From contig CM077599.1 in NCBI GenBank assembly GCA_039654915.1, positions 30,379,501 to 30,443,500 on the forward strand: a DNA stretch of 64,000 nt. The letters are read 5' to 3'. Shown piece by piece: positions 45,434-57,480 of the stretch; position 1 is the first letter of the stretch; each line of letters opens with the position of its first letter. Both the position numbers and the translations under genes were made by a program. The notes beneath the pieces are model-generated. The model was not told where the DNA came from and ran no database searches. It worked only from the letters and a program-made list of their open reading frames with translations. Source of the DNA: Aquilaria yunnanensis. Lineage: Eukaryota; Streptophyta; Magnoliopsida; Malvales; Thymelaeaceae.

Positions 45434-46400
45434 ATTCTAAACCTTTGAAAAATCATGAATTCTAAGAGTACCTCAAAACTTTTAAAATTAGTCAGTCCAG
45501 CCACAAAAAATTAAAGAATTGAAACTTGCTGAAGAAATCAAATCCAGTACCACCAACCAATTTTAGCCAAATTGAGTCGACAAGAGAAAAGTGACCAAAT
45601 CATGTTATTCGTTGGTGCCCATAATTGTGAACAGAGAAGTAAAGCAGGACAACAAAACACCCAATACAAATCTTTTGGAACAATTCTGATGAAGCGAAGA
45701 TCTAGGCGTCGATTCTTCCAACTCGTCACTGGTGTTGATTTTAAACTTGAAATGCAGATATGGGTGACAGCAACCATGGTAACGTGAAGATCTGGGCGTT
45801 GTTTCTATCGCCGGTAATAAGAACAGATAGATGGCTGAAGAAATCGATGCCAGATCCGGTATCGGGAGAGAAGAAATCTATGGTCGGCGCAATTAACCCA
45901 TATCCGCCCTCAAATGACTCCTGATCCACTAGATCCGGTGAAATCAATGGCCACCTTCTCCGGTTTGTTGTCTGGGTTATCGCTTTAGATGTAGCGATCT
46001 TCGGCTTACTGATGATCTCTCCAAGTTCGACCGTACCTTATCAGTGATTTCTCCAAGTCTGACTATTCCAATTTGAGACGGGGTGGAGACGGGTGACTCT
46101 GAATGGATCAAGGTGGCAGAAGTTCTACAAGTTCAACCCTCTGGTGACTACGGACGGGTGGAAACGAAGTAGGGTGGAGGGCGATCCGATGTCTCATTCC
46201 AGCTAAGATGATTCTGACAAACAGATCTATTGCGCCGCCGTCGGAGAAGGGCAAAGGAAGGGGCGGGCAGTGAGTTCAGTTTCTTGATGTTCAGGAAGAT
46301 GAACAGATCTGGTTTCTTGATACGGATCCACCCACGGAACATGTTGAAGTTTTTGTGCCGGGAAGGAAAAAAGTTTGGGCTCATTTTTTATATTTGGGAA
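45434..46400. other. Gene-like interior of the outer MULE, unassigned
   Basis: G+C is higher than in the flanks between about 45,750 and 46,350. Minus-strand frames at 45,741-45,947 and 46,148-46,384 look like ordinary protein sequence but match nothing I recognise. This may be a captured host fragment. Confidence 0.4.
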
Positions 46401-46460
46401 GTTTGGAGGGGTTAAAATTATTGGTTTGAAAATTATAAAGACTAAAATTGTTATTTTATA

Positions 46461-46684
46461 CTCTCTGTCCCATATTCCATGAAATATTCACTTTTTAATA
46501 ATTAATATATAATTTTTTATTTTTAGTATATAAATAAAAAAATTGTATATAAATGATAAATAAAGACCTATAGTTTCTAAATATATATTTTTTAATTTTT
46601 TTCTAACAACCAATAATATAAATAAATTCAAGTCAAATTATAGCCAAAAGTAAACTATTTCGAAGAATATAGGATGGAGGGAGT
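46461..46684. mobile_element. Stowaway-type MITE with well-kept ends
   Basis: The ends CTCTCTGTCCCATATTC and (complement) CTCCCTCCATCCTATATTC are inverted, with TA on both sides. The inner phrase CTATAGTTTCTAAATATAT is shared with the MITEs at 32,289 and 36,905. It lies in the right arm of the outer MULE. Confidence 0.85.
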
Positions 46685-46880
46685 ATTATTTTAATATTAA
46701 TTAATGTCATGTTAGCAAATTCTATCTAATTTAACAATGTAATTAACAAAAATATCTAATTAAACGTGAAATATGGGATATGGTATTTTAATAGGATAAC
46801 TTTAAAGTAAAGTAATCAAAGTCATTCAAGATGAAAAAAATAAACTAACGAATCCCGGCTAGAGTTTACCCTAAAAAATT

Positions 46881-48202
46881 TAAGGCCTAAAACCCAATAC
46901 ACCCCAAATTGATATGAATCGCTCATTGGCATCCTTGAACTTTTAACTCGCATGAAATAAACACTAAACTATGATGACCAAGGCACTTTAATACTTCCTC
47001 CCTTAACCCAAAAACTCAGCTCACATGCATGCGCATGCTTGGACAGTGTGAAGCACTTAGCGGACCTCTAGAAGAGTTGATTGGCAGGAATTGCCAGTTG
47101 AAGGACATAAATAGAAATAACAAAATTTGACATAATCCGATGACTTAGCTTGACTTGCCCAAACAAATGTCCGACCTGATCCAATTTGACCAGAAAAATT
47201 AACAATTCAAACTCAACTATACCTAACTCGACCTGAACTTGAGCCCGATCAAAGTAAAATCCCAAAAAACTTATGCTCAAATAACCCAAATCTGAAATAT
47301 CCGAACTCAAAAATTGCCCAAGCCCAAATTGGCATGAACCCAAGACTGACCTGATCCTAACCAGAAATGACCCTATGACTAAAAGGCTCTATCTTAACCC
47401 AAAATCAACAAAAAAGTATATGGTCTACAGAGCTTTAAAAAATATGATTTTTCATATATTGATTATTTATCTAAATTGTACATCAATTATGACCACAAAA
47501 TTTAAGAAACTTTAAAAATACTTTAAAAATATTTTTTTTATTTAGGGATCTAATAAAATTTTAAGAATAAATTAATAAAATAACTTATTTTAGTTTGTAT
47601 ATGGATCTTCTAAGAATTACTGGTTTAAGGATCTTAATGATTTTAAGTACTCTCAAATTTGGCAATCTCACCAATAGGGATCCACTCAATTTCACAATCT
47701 TAATTATTATAGTAACATACTTTCTAAATGTCATGATAAAAAATATGAACTAATTTGCTATAATGATGACAGGATGTAGATGAATTAGATGAATTAGTTA
47801 TAATCAAGTGCATTGTTGTTGTTGTTGTTTTTCCTTTTTGAATCGAAAAATTTAAGTGGCTATTTTTTTTTTTATAATTTCTTTTACTAATTTAAAGTTA
47901 GTACTTAATCTTTCTGATTATAACTAAAATTATTTTTTATAAATAAATATATTTTTAATAAACTTCTACGTTTTTAAAATTAAAAAGGTAAAATAAAAAA
48001 TATATATGCTTTTAGAAAAATAAAAATAAAGTGTTTTACGAATATATTAAGGTTTTGCCTTTTAAGTCTCAAAAAACACAAGTATATATTAAAATACATA
48101 CTTTTAATCACTTATGCATAGCAAATCCACCTCAACGAGTTACCCCTTTAAGTAGTAGTGTCTTAAGTTGCATGATACTTCTATTTTGGGTCATCACTCC
48201 CA
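46881..48202. other. Gene-free stretch with degenerate CCGAACCTG-type words
   Basis: Between 47,060 and 47,400 the plus strand repeats loose words of the type AACTCGACCTGAACTTGAGCC, a common low-complexity pattern. A (TTG)n run lies near 47,813-47,830. No gene is supported. Confidence 0.5.
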
Positions 48203-48210
48203 CTCTTGGA

Positions 48211-48673
48211 TAGGGCTAAAAACGAACTGAGTCTCTTATTGAATAGTTTGAGCTCGAGTTCGATTTTTTTGTTATCAAGCCAAGCCTAAAAAGCTTTAAC
48301 CTTTTTTTTAAGTTCAAACTTTTAATAAGCTGAACTTCGAGCTTGGTAATGTTTGGCTTGAATTCTTATTGAGCCTAATGAGTCTAATATTTTTTTTATT
48401 ATAAAAACTAAATTAATTTATTTTTAATATTCCTAAACCCTAAAATTTTAATTTTTATTCCTTAACTCGAGCTCGAGCTCGAATCAAGCTTAAATAGAGC
48501 TCAAACCCTAAATCAAGCTTTAAAGCTTATCCAGTTACTGAACTGAGCCTAAACTTTTTCGAGCCAAGCTTCAAGCCTCGTTCTTCTAGCTCAAGTCGAG
48601 CCAATCTTTAATGAGCCAAGCTTTGAGTCTAAGCTATTCAAGCTCGGCTCGACTTGGCTCATTTTCACCCCTA
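48211..48673. mobile_element. hAT-type MITE rich in GAGCTCGAG words
   Basis: The ends TAGGGCTAAAAACGAACTGAG and (complement) TAGGGGTGAAAATGAGCC are imperfect inverted repeats. They are flanked by related 8-bp sequences (CTCTTGGA at 48,203-48,210 and CTCTTACA at 48,674-48,681, six of eight equal). Inside are self-complementary GAGCTCGAGCTCGAG and AAGCTT words. No coding. Confidence 0.65.
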
Positions 48674-48681
48674 CTCTTACA

Positions 48682-50229
48682 CTCTCACTTTCAATTGCCA
48701 CATTTGCTGTTTTTTTTACAACATTTTTACTTACTTAAATTTTTAAAAGTGATGTTTTCTGCTCTTGTTACCGTTTTCATGACACTTTATGTAACTTAGT
48801 ATCACATCAACTATATTTAGTAACTTCCATTTTTTTTAGAACATTTATATTTGGTAAGTACCATATTTGAAAACTTCCATATTTAGTACGGACCATATTT
48901 AGGTTTTTCCAAAAATAACTAACTTCTATATTTAGTAAGTTTAATGATCTTGATAGACAAATATTAAAATTACAACACTGATCCCTAGACTTCTAAGTAT
49001 AGTGATATAAGGCACATAAATTTTGAAAATTTTCATGTTAGTCCCCCATAATAATTACAACATGCTTCTCTTAACTTTTTAATTCTTTATATTTTTGCAC
49101 AAAAATTTTGAGATTTTGCAATTTAATCACTAAAAATGAAATGGAGTTACATTTTGTAGCAAAATTTGGAAATCGTAGCTAATTTATCATAACATAATTA
49201 AGAAATTTTTTATGATTTTTTTATTAAGCATACTTAAAAAAGGAAAATTAATCTAAATTAAATTGAACAAAAAATTGAATTCTTTTAGTTAAATTTTAAT
49301 AAAATTGAACAAAAAAATTGAATCAATTTAGTAATTTCAATCTATGCACTAATAACTAGAGTAAACTTGATTGTCAACCAGAACCTGGCATGAAACTTGA
49401 AACAACTTGAGACTGAAATTAACCTTACCTATATTGAAACTGAACCCAAATGAACCTAGCCTAACCCAACATGAACCTGGAAACATATTTAACCCGAAAT
49501 CAACCCAGCTCAAATAGCCCGACCTAGATCCAAATTCATATTAATCTGATTAAACCTAAATCTGAATTATTTGACCCAAACCTAACCCAATGGATCCAAT
49601 TGTTATATAGAGGCATAAATTATCAAATCGGTGAGGAAGCCTAATCCTCAAATCCTATCCCTTTTGGAAATTATAGTGAAATTCTCTGGTGTGCCAATAA
49701 CGTCGGTCTATAATAATATCATATCAAAGTTCGACACATATCCTTGTGTTTAGTAGAGTGGTTGGAGCATAGTAATTGATTTATCCTTCTGTGTTCAACA
49801 TGCCTTAAATGTGCCATTCGTTTTCTTTCTTCTCTTTACCTTTCCTCTTCCCTATCCCCCCCTTCCTTTTTTCCCCTTTTTTCTTCTTCTTTTTTTTCTT
49901 CCTTTGTTTCCTATCTATCTATCTTCTTTTGCTCCTTTATCTAGTTTTATCCTTTTGTTCTCTCTTTGTTCTTTATGTTTCCTTCTTTATTCTTCCTCTT
50001 TTTTCTTTAGAATGATATATCTAATTACATATCGTGAAAAATTAAATTTAACTAACAAACATGAATAATCTAACAAATAACAACTAATACAATATATAAG
50101 AAATGGTTATTAGCAATTAAAAAGAAACATATTGATTTATCAGGAAAAAACAACATGGGACAGTAAAATAATTATATTTAGTAAGAAAACTTGAAGTATC
50201 TGACAATGAACAATTATTACAAGATATGG
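48682..50229. other. Gene-free stretch with a polypyrimidine tract
   Basis: 49,370-49,620 repeats loose AACCTGAACC/CCTAACCCAA-type words. 49,820-50,010 is a C/T-rich tract whose open frames are low-complexity translations, not genes. Confidence 0.55.
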
Positions 50230-50575
50230 AAACGTTAAACATCAGAAGGAAAATATTAGGGCAATTCTAGTAGCAATGAAGGAAGCTGCTTCAATTGGCA
50301 TGGATGATGTTAGGTCCTCACAGATTGTTTACTGGGTTTTCTACATGTCACATATTATAGCTTTGTCCACCAGGATACTGAGAAGGACAACAATGAGATT
50401 TGATAGTTGGCCAGCTGGTTCAAGAGGCTTTCTTTTTTGGTAGTTCATGACTTGAAAATCAATCAAGCTTATTAATTAGCCACAGTGGCCCTTAAATTTC
50501 CTTTCTCCTAGTTTTCTTTTGTTTTATCTTTCTGCTCACTAAGAAAAAAAAAAAGAAAAAATATATTTGGCAAGG
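50230..50575 (+). pseudogene. Possible 3'-truncated LINE fragment
   Basis: AILVAMKEAASIGMDDVRS resembles the RNase H end of a plant LINE ORF2, and an A-rich run near 50,545-50,565 could be its tail. Short and decayed, so a weak call. Confidence 0.3.
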
Positions 50576-52261
50576 AATCTTAATATGCATCAAAAGAACA
50601 ACTAAATTCAACTAGAAAATAGGGAAAATCTGACAAGAAGCAACTGTAGTGGGCATAATAAGTAAAAAGAGTAAATACATTTGTTAGGGAACAATAAGAT
50701 GTGTTAATGAAACAATTATAATTAACAGAATAGCAGAAAGAAACTTTAAGGAACAAGTAGAATATGAGTAGGTAGTAGGTATTAAATTAAAAAGGAATGT
50801 TATATTTGTTAAGGAACATGAAGATACAACAATAAAAACAACTACAATAACCAAAAGAACATGAAGAAGAGATCAAAGAACAATATTTTACATGCAGGTG
50901 TAAGATATATAAATAACAATAAAAAACTATAATTGCACAAGAAGAGATATATAAAGAGACACACACACACACACACTCACATACATACATACATACATAT
51001 ATTTTTAATATCTAAAAGTATGAAGGTGTAAAAATGTTGGAAAACTTTTTTACCCTTATACTATAAGTTATTTTGTTCCCTTTATGAAACTCAATTTTAT
51101 CATTATCTATTTAATTAAAGTTACGTTAGCACTAAAACACCAAAATTGACCCTTAAGTTGCCACTAAATTTTATTTTTTTGTTTTGCTACAAATTTTCCC
51201 GTGCTTTATTCTATATTACAGAATCAAGTATTGTATGTATTTTTCTTTTTTTGTGTTAATCTTACCTTTAATGACTACAAGTCCTAGATTGCCACTATTT
51301 TTTTTTTTTTGCATCAAACATGCTTCCCTTGGTTCTATATTACTATCAAGTAGCTATCTAAAGGACAATAAATATTTTATAAAATTTAAAATTTCAACTT
51401 AATAAGTATGAACTAAGTTTGTTCTACTATAAAAAATATATGTGAACATAAAATGTTTTTTAATTAAGTTTTTTTCCAACTTGGATGAATATATACTATA
51501 TGAAAGCTTATGTATCTAGTCCATCTTAGAGCAATAATATAATTCAAGTATGACCCAAGTACTTATTATAAAAAAATAAAAAATTATTAGTATAGCAAAG
51601 GCAATTAGGAAAAATATTAGGAAAAAAAGTTTTTAGCTATTAGAATTAGTTACTTATATTATAAAAATGGAAATTTTAATATATATTTTTTTACATTTTC
51701 CAATTTTTTAAATATTATAAAAAAAATCATAACAATTATTACAATGTTTATTCTTAGAAACTAGTCAAATTTTGTAAATTTTTTAAAAAAATTAGAAGTA
51801 ATTTTTGTTTGAATATTATATTTTATGATAAAGGCACATAGCCTGAAAGTGGTTTTAGAGTTGTTAAGAAATAAAGTTAATAATTTCATTCTGTAATTGC
51901 TATTTTTTATTTTATTTGAGATTAAGTATAATAAGTAGAAGACTTTATTCAAAAGTTATAATTAAATTACATATTTTTAGGTCCAAATTGTAAGTTCTAA
52001 CCATATAAGGGAATAAACATATGACAAATGAAGAAATTGAAGGATTCTTAAGAAAACATATTATAAGTTTTAGTAGAACAAAACAAATTCCCAACATGTA
52101 CTATATGTATTAGATCAAAATTTTATTCATTTTTATCCAAAATACAATTTTGTTGCCCTTAGGTCTATATTACTACAAACCATACCTCAAGTACAATAAA
52201 TATTTTATAAAATTTAAAATTACAACATTTCAAAATTTTTTGTGGCTAAATCTTTTATTTG
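50576..52261. other. AT-rich gene-free stretch with microsatellites
   Basis: (AC)n then (CATA)n lies at 50,959-51,000. The phrase ACAATAAATATTTTATAAAA recurs at about 51,365 and 52,192 as part of a diverged direct repeat. No genes. Confidence 0.5.
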
Positions 52262-54134
52262 TGTTAACACCCAAATTTATCCGAGCACTAACTTGTTAAG
52301 TTTTAGGTTAGAAAATTTATGGGGCATTTTTGTTTTCGGGGCAACTTAGTCTTTTTGGTTATTTTATAGCTAAAGAAGTTGGTAGGATTAGGTGCATTTA
52401 GATTATGTTGTGTTATGAATTTTTAGGAATTTAGAATGGTCATCTATGGTAGAAATGAGAATTAATTTAGTTTAGGTACTAATTTGGAGTCCTAAAGGTT
52501 TTGGGGTCAATTTAGGCAAAAGAGAAAAGTTTGAGTGGAAACTGAGGGTTTTTAGAAAGTTTTAGACAAAATTAAAAAATTTGGGGCAAATCTGCCAACT
52601 CCCAAACGCTTGAGGCAAATCTAGCAAAATTATGAAATTCTCGGTGAAATCTGGCGTTTTTATATAGTTTGTGCTAATTTGACAAATCCTGAAAATTTTT
52701 CGTCAAATTGAAATTTAACATAGAATATGGAGCTATATCATTATCAACAACTTAACGGTTTTTCTGGACTTGGACTAGAATTTTTTCCAAACAACACCCT
52801 AAGAGATTTAAACTTTGCCAAACTGATTTGGATGAGGTTGAACCACTCAAAACCTTGTTAATCATGTTCATGCCTCCCCTAGTATAAATATGGGCCACCA
52901 TTTGAGAGAAATCACGAAGAAAAAGCTGGGAAGTTCGGAAAAGGTCAAAATGTTGGTTTAGTCCCTGGTCTCACCTCTCTCTTTTCCAGAAATCCTAAGT
53001 TTCCCTTCGAGCCACTTCCGTCCCTAGAGCACCTTCTCTGCTGACCGACACTGTCCTATCGCTAATCCGCCACCGTCAGCTTCCAGCCGCCATCGTAAGT
53101 CCAGGTCCAACATCGCCTCTACCTTGCCTTACACCACGCCACCGTTCTCAGGTGCTTCCCGCAGCCGTCTGAGCACCACCAGAATCTTGTTCCCCCTTCG
53201 TCCCACCATTTACGATGTCACCCATTATCGTTCACCAGTCCTGCTGGTCACGCGTTTCCTCCCGAGCAAATCCTTGGCCACCGTTAGCTCCTTTGCCACC
53301 GAATCGAAGAGGCCTCGATTCGCAGACCGAGACCCGACCCGTTCTCACAGTCGACCCAACCAAGCTTTCTTCCTTTTTGGAAATAATTCCTGTTTAGTCC
53401 CAGATCCTTTTAATTTCATTCATCTAGATCACTAACATTTTTATTTTTTGCATATTGGTCATTAGTAGCAGGCATTTTATTGTTTGTTTTTCTTTGTTTC
53501 TTTGCTTATTTGTTTGTTTGGCCTTGCATTAAAATTAGTTATTAAATTTGCATAGGAGTACAATTTAGGATATTAATTTGGTCTGTCTCTTCTTTATTTA
53601 TTTTTAAAATGGTTTAATTTTAATTCCCATAATGCATCTAAAGGTTAATAACACATAAAATTATTGGTTAGACAATTGTAAATTACTCAACAAATTTTTA
53701 AGAATCCGTTCTTGATGGATTTGATAAAATCTCAAGGCGGATTATTTATTCAAATCTGATTGGTCTAACAAGACTCACGATTTTGAACAAGATGGTTCTT
53801 TCAAATTCTTGGTAGATTTAGTAAAATCATGAGATTTTAAGTATATCTGGGATTCTATATTTAGTTGGCCTAGTAAGATTCATGATTTAATTAAATTAAA
53901 AATAAAAAATAATTAAATAAAATTCATTAAAACTATTTTATCAATGATTAAGTAAGAAAACAAGAATTTAGGAAGACAAGAATTGAGCCCCCATTGTACT
54001 AATTTTTGGGCACTAGAATAAGATTATTTTAGTGTAACCAACTCATGATTTTAGAATCTCTCATAGACAATAACAAATATTCAATCAACCTAGGCAAAAC
54101 AGATTGATGACAACTCCTAAAAACACGTTGATAC
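52262..54134 (+). repeat. 5' LTR of the Ogre-like element
   Basis: It begins TGTTAACACCC and ends CACGTTGATACA, immediately before a PBS. A TATA box and a C-rich leader-like part (53,000-53,400) fit U3-R-U5. The open frames at 53,124-53,435 lie in this leader and are not called as genes. With the mate LTR off the window the limits rest on motifs only. Confidence 0.7.
52883..52890 (+). promoter_or_regulatory. LTR TATA box
   Basis: TATAAATA followed by TGGGCC, in the place expected for the LTR promoter. Confidence 0.5.
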
Positions 54135-54137
54135 AAC

Positions 54138-54155
54138 TTGGCGACTTCGTTGGGG
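54138..54155 (+). promoter_or_regulatory. Primer binding site of the Ogre-like element
   Basis: TTGGCGACTTCGTTGGGG lies just after the LTR end. The TGGCGACT start is a PBS type I associate with plant Tat/Ogre elements; the primer tRNA needs checking. Confidence 0.6.
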
Positions 54156-54768
54156 ATGAGTCTAGCCATAAAAGAGGTTTCATTTTCCTTTTTTTCTTTA
54201 TTTATTTTTTTCCCACATATTGATTTGATGTGTTATTTTTTTTTATAGGTTCCAACATGCACACGCTTTGGCATGCATAATGGGCTCAATACCCAAGCTC
54301 ACCACAGCAAAATTTTGTAAAATACTCAGGTTAAGGCTAGTCATGTGAGACAATACTCTCCACATTTTCTCTAATTCGTAGTAATAAGTAGTGTTGTCCG
54401 AGTGTAACAATAGTCACCCTATGGAACCATGAAAGCTACAACTCAAATTAATCTTTCCTCACATAACCCTTTTGAGTGAAGAATTAGGCCTTTTCTAGTC
54501 CAGTAGAAATTGGTAAAAGGGATTCGGGAACCAACCCATAGCCCATTTTTTAGAAAAACCGCCTATGTATATAGTGGCCATAGACCTATCCAATACGACT
54601 TCCATAACAAGACATGTGTTTGCCTTGTTCCTTTATTGTTCTTGTAACTTATTCTATTCAATTATTTGTCGTATGTTATTACGCCAATGATGTTAACCAT
54701 TTTTTTTAGTTATTTTTCTCTTTACATGCATTGGACTGTAAGAAACACTTAGAGTAACCTCTATTACC

Positions 54769-55112
54769 ATGGATATTCTTGACCTACTCCCGATTGACAG
54801 CAATAAGACATAGGCGGCTTCCATAGAAGAAGTTCAACTGGAAGCCATGGACTTTTCTAAGGAATCACAGCTAGTTCATAAAGACATGGAGATTGCCTTT
54901 TATATTGAAAGCAACCTTGACTTGAAAAGCCAAATTTGTTTTCGATTGGAGCAAAATTCAGTAAAAGAGCTATCACAAATCTGGAAGGCTTGGTCTTATA
55001 CAAAAAAAAGAGATCTTTAATAATGAATTTGGGCACATTACTTATCTTTTAGAGGTCAAGATTGATGAGGCCTTATTTCGAGCACTAATATTATTTTGGG
55101 ATCCATATTATC
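54769..55112 (+). pseudogene. Ogre-like ORF1 (DUF7745-like), part A
   Basis: ATG 54,769 starts MDILDLLPIDSNKT then a stop. Later in the region comes ITYLLEVKIDEALFRALILFWDPYYQC, fitting the LFRALVxFWDPxYxC block of the plant ORF1 protein I know as DUF7745. Similarity stops abruptly at about 55,112. The function of this protein is unknown. Confidence 0.55.
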
Positions 55113-55282
55113 AGTGTTCGTTAATTGGACGCAAAAAATGTTAAATTTGTCCCTTCACATAACAACACATAAACAAGAGTACAAATTATTTGAAAACGAC
55201 ATGATATGAACACGCAAAAGAACATGAATACTAAAAAATCAAGAAGATGATAAAGTGGGGAATCAATGAATGTCACTTATGA
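55113..55282. other. Unassigned sequence between ORF1 part A and the CACTA-type end
   Basis: AT-rich, with no similarity that I can see to ORF1 or to the CACTA-type ends. It may be part of a larger insertion. Confidence 0.35.
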
Positions 55283-56184
55283 CACTACTAAATTTAGGCC
55301 TTTTTCCAACGGCCTAACAGTTAGTAATTACCAATGGGCATGACTGTTGGTGTATTTTTCCAACATACACGCATTGGTGGAACCTGGGTTGTGCTTGGGC
55401 CTGATTTGTGGGCTTCGTTACCAACAGCCAGACCGTTGGTAATAGTTTAAATGAAATGTTGCGTTTCATTGAAAATGTTACCAACGGGTTGGTAATCTTT
55501 TTTTTTTTTAATTCGGCTTCTTCCTCTTCTAGATCCAGTTTGCGTTCTTTCCTCTTTCTCCCTTCGTAGCTCTCTACCACCACTGGACCTTGTCGACCGC
55601 CTCGATTGCGTCATATTTCACCCTTTCTGGTAGATCTGGTGGTAATATTTCGGGTAGGAGTTTATTTTTACTGGTTTCTTCAATTTTAAGTATATAATAT
55701 CATTTTCCTTAGATTGAGTTTTTGAGCTTTATTTTTTCAGTTCGTAGCTTCTTTTCTGAGCTTTTAAGGTTGGGCATTGTTATTCTTCTACTTGTAAAGT
55801 TGTAAGAGGTACATTTTTTTTTGTATATCCAAAAATTTAAGTTATTTTGAGGAATTTTTTATTATTATTTATGTTGCCATTAAAATTTATGTCTTGTGAA
55901 TGTGGTTCTTACATTGCTCTGGATATTTGAGTTAGGTATTTTCCATTTAATTTCTGTTAATTCTTTTTAATTTTTGGGTAATTTTAGTGACAAAAAAAGT
56001 AAATATGTAATTTATTTGTGGTATTTAATTATGTTAAAGATATGTAATTTGAGTTGTTGATATAGACTGTTTTTTGAATTTATTATTTTTATATTTTCAT
56101 GGTTTATGGTTGACTTATGGTTTAAATTGAGTGATTTAGTCTTAATGGTTATATTATGTCATGGTGTTATATTAATAATGTTAA

Positions 56185-56218
<34 letters not shown>
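55283..56218 (+). mobile_element. CACTA-type transposon end, probably truncated
   Basis: It starts CACTACTAAATTTAGGCC. Within the first 210 bases are repeated TTACCAACGG-type words in both orientations (CCAACGGCC, ACCGTTGGTAAT, TTACCAACGGG), as in the subterminal regions of En/Spm-like elements. A leader-like C/T-rich stretch follows. No matching right end is visible; the fragment stops at an (AAT)n run at 56,187-56,218, after which ORF1 resumes. Confidence 0.55.
56187..56218. repeat. (AAT)n microsatellite
   Basis: About ten AAT units at the junction between the CACTA-type fragment and resumed ORF1 sequence. Confidence 0.9.
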
Positions 56219-56221
56219 TTT

Positions 56222-57480
56222 GACTCTAACAATCAAAGAGAATGGTGCCTTTTTGAATATTCCTCTTGACTTCCCAACTGAGGCATATTTTCATGATGAG
56301 AATAATAATGTTTTGAGGTACTTATCTCATTTCCTAAACATGCAAGTCACGGATCTCATGCATCGAGCTAATATAAAGTAGAATGGAAAAAGCTTGGCAT
56401 TGAGCACTATCAAACAACTTAAGGAAAAATTTTCATCAAAATCCCAAAAAAGAAAGGTGTTTGCACTAGTAATTTATGGGCTTGTTATATTCCCAAGGGC
56501 GTTATCATACATTGATGGCAGGGTGGTCAAGCCTTTGGATTAAATGCAAAGAAAACACATGAGTCCGCTTCTTACTATTCTAGCAGAGACTATTCACTCT
56601 CTCAATTTCTGTTGACACAATGGAAAATGGTTAATTGGTTATGTTCCACTATTACACAATTGGATTAAGAGTCAGCTCCCATACTTAAAGTTTAGTTACC
56701 ATTTCTTTCAGGATTTTGTTCCAATCAAAGCTTTTATGAATAGTGTCTAGATGGAGAAGGAATGCAAAGAGGAGTGTAGAAAGTTCCTTAGAACCTTACT
56801 GGACTCTTAGGTCATATGAAGGGTGCGATTTATCTCAGGAAGGCCAGTAATCTATCGATGTGGGAAGCTCCCATAGGTTTCTCTTCCTGGAATAAGAGGA
56901 GGAACAAGATATGCACCCGCTTTAGTTCGTAGACAGTCCAGATCTCAACGGTTCATACCTATGACACATCAACTACATGAGCTTGAGTTTTTATACGAAG
57001 ATCCACAATGCCTTTGATTCATTTCCAGGATGAAAGTAGCATGAAAGAGAGTTTACTTAGTGAACCCTAGAACCTTAGTATGTTCATAAAAGTATCTCGA
57101 GTGAAGGCAAAATCAAAAGGAATGTATTTTTCCATTGGACAGACCAATTTGTTCTACCAAAAGAGACCTTGAAAAAAAGCTTGAATAAGAACTCTGAATT
57201 ATAAGCATTGAACAACCAGAATCTACTTTTGCAAGAAAAGTTAGAAGACAAACAAGTCATCATTAGGCAATTAGTCAATGAAGGAGATAAAAATGGATGG
57301 GATAATAAGCATTGGAAATGAGAATATGTATGGTCTTTATGTCAAATCAAAGACTTCATGGCAGAAGTACCAAAAGGTCATTCATGTTGTAAAGAGAATG
57401 GGTGAAGCAGCCTGTGATATGATCGTTAATGCCTAGCCCAGTTTACGTACAAGGTAACGAATAATGATTTGCTATACCAA
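56222..57480 (+). pseudogene. Ogre-like ORF1 (DUF7745-like), part B
   Basis: RKVFALVIYGLVIFPRALSYIDGRVV-like sequence (56,450-56,540, with one base shift) is followed by ILAETIHSLNFC, PLLHNWIKSQLPY and GGTRYAPALVRRQSRSQRFIP. These match the order of blocks in the DUF7745 protein. A Leu/Gln/Lys-rich coiled-coil tail follows near 57,180-57,290. Stops are frequent. Confidence 0.6.

Larger units (their letters stand above)
40181..46871. mobile_element. MULE-like element hosting a mariner insertion
   Basis: The left end GGGTAAATTCCACCAAAGG and right end (complement GGGTAAACTCTAGCCGGG) extend into inverted repeats of about 200 bases. They share a T-rich block, ATCTTAAATGA/ATCTTGAATGA, TTGTCCTATTGAAATACC and ATGTGACATTAATTA. 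The candidate 9-bp target copies differ at one base (TAATAAATT at 40,171-40,179; TAAAAAATT at 46,872-46,880). Without the mariner and MITE inside, it is about 1.4 kb with a G+C-richer interior, like the element at 35,492. Confidence 0.7.

Noticed and set aside
49370..49620. Telomere-like CCTAACCCAA words
   Set aside because: No regular 7-bp period; a loose low-complexity pattern rather than interstitial telomere.
49809..50068. Two overlapping hydrophobic open frames
   Set aside because: Translations of a polypyrimidine tract.
53124..53435. 103-codon plus-strand frame, Pro/Ser/Arg-rich
   Set aside because: It falls in the presumed leader part of the Ogre-like LTR; no domain and no support beyond openness.
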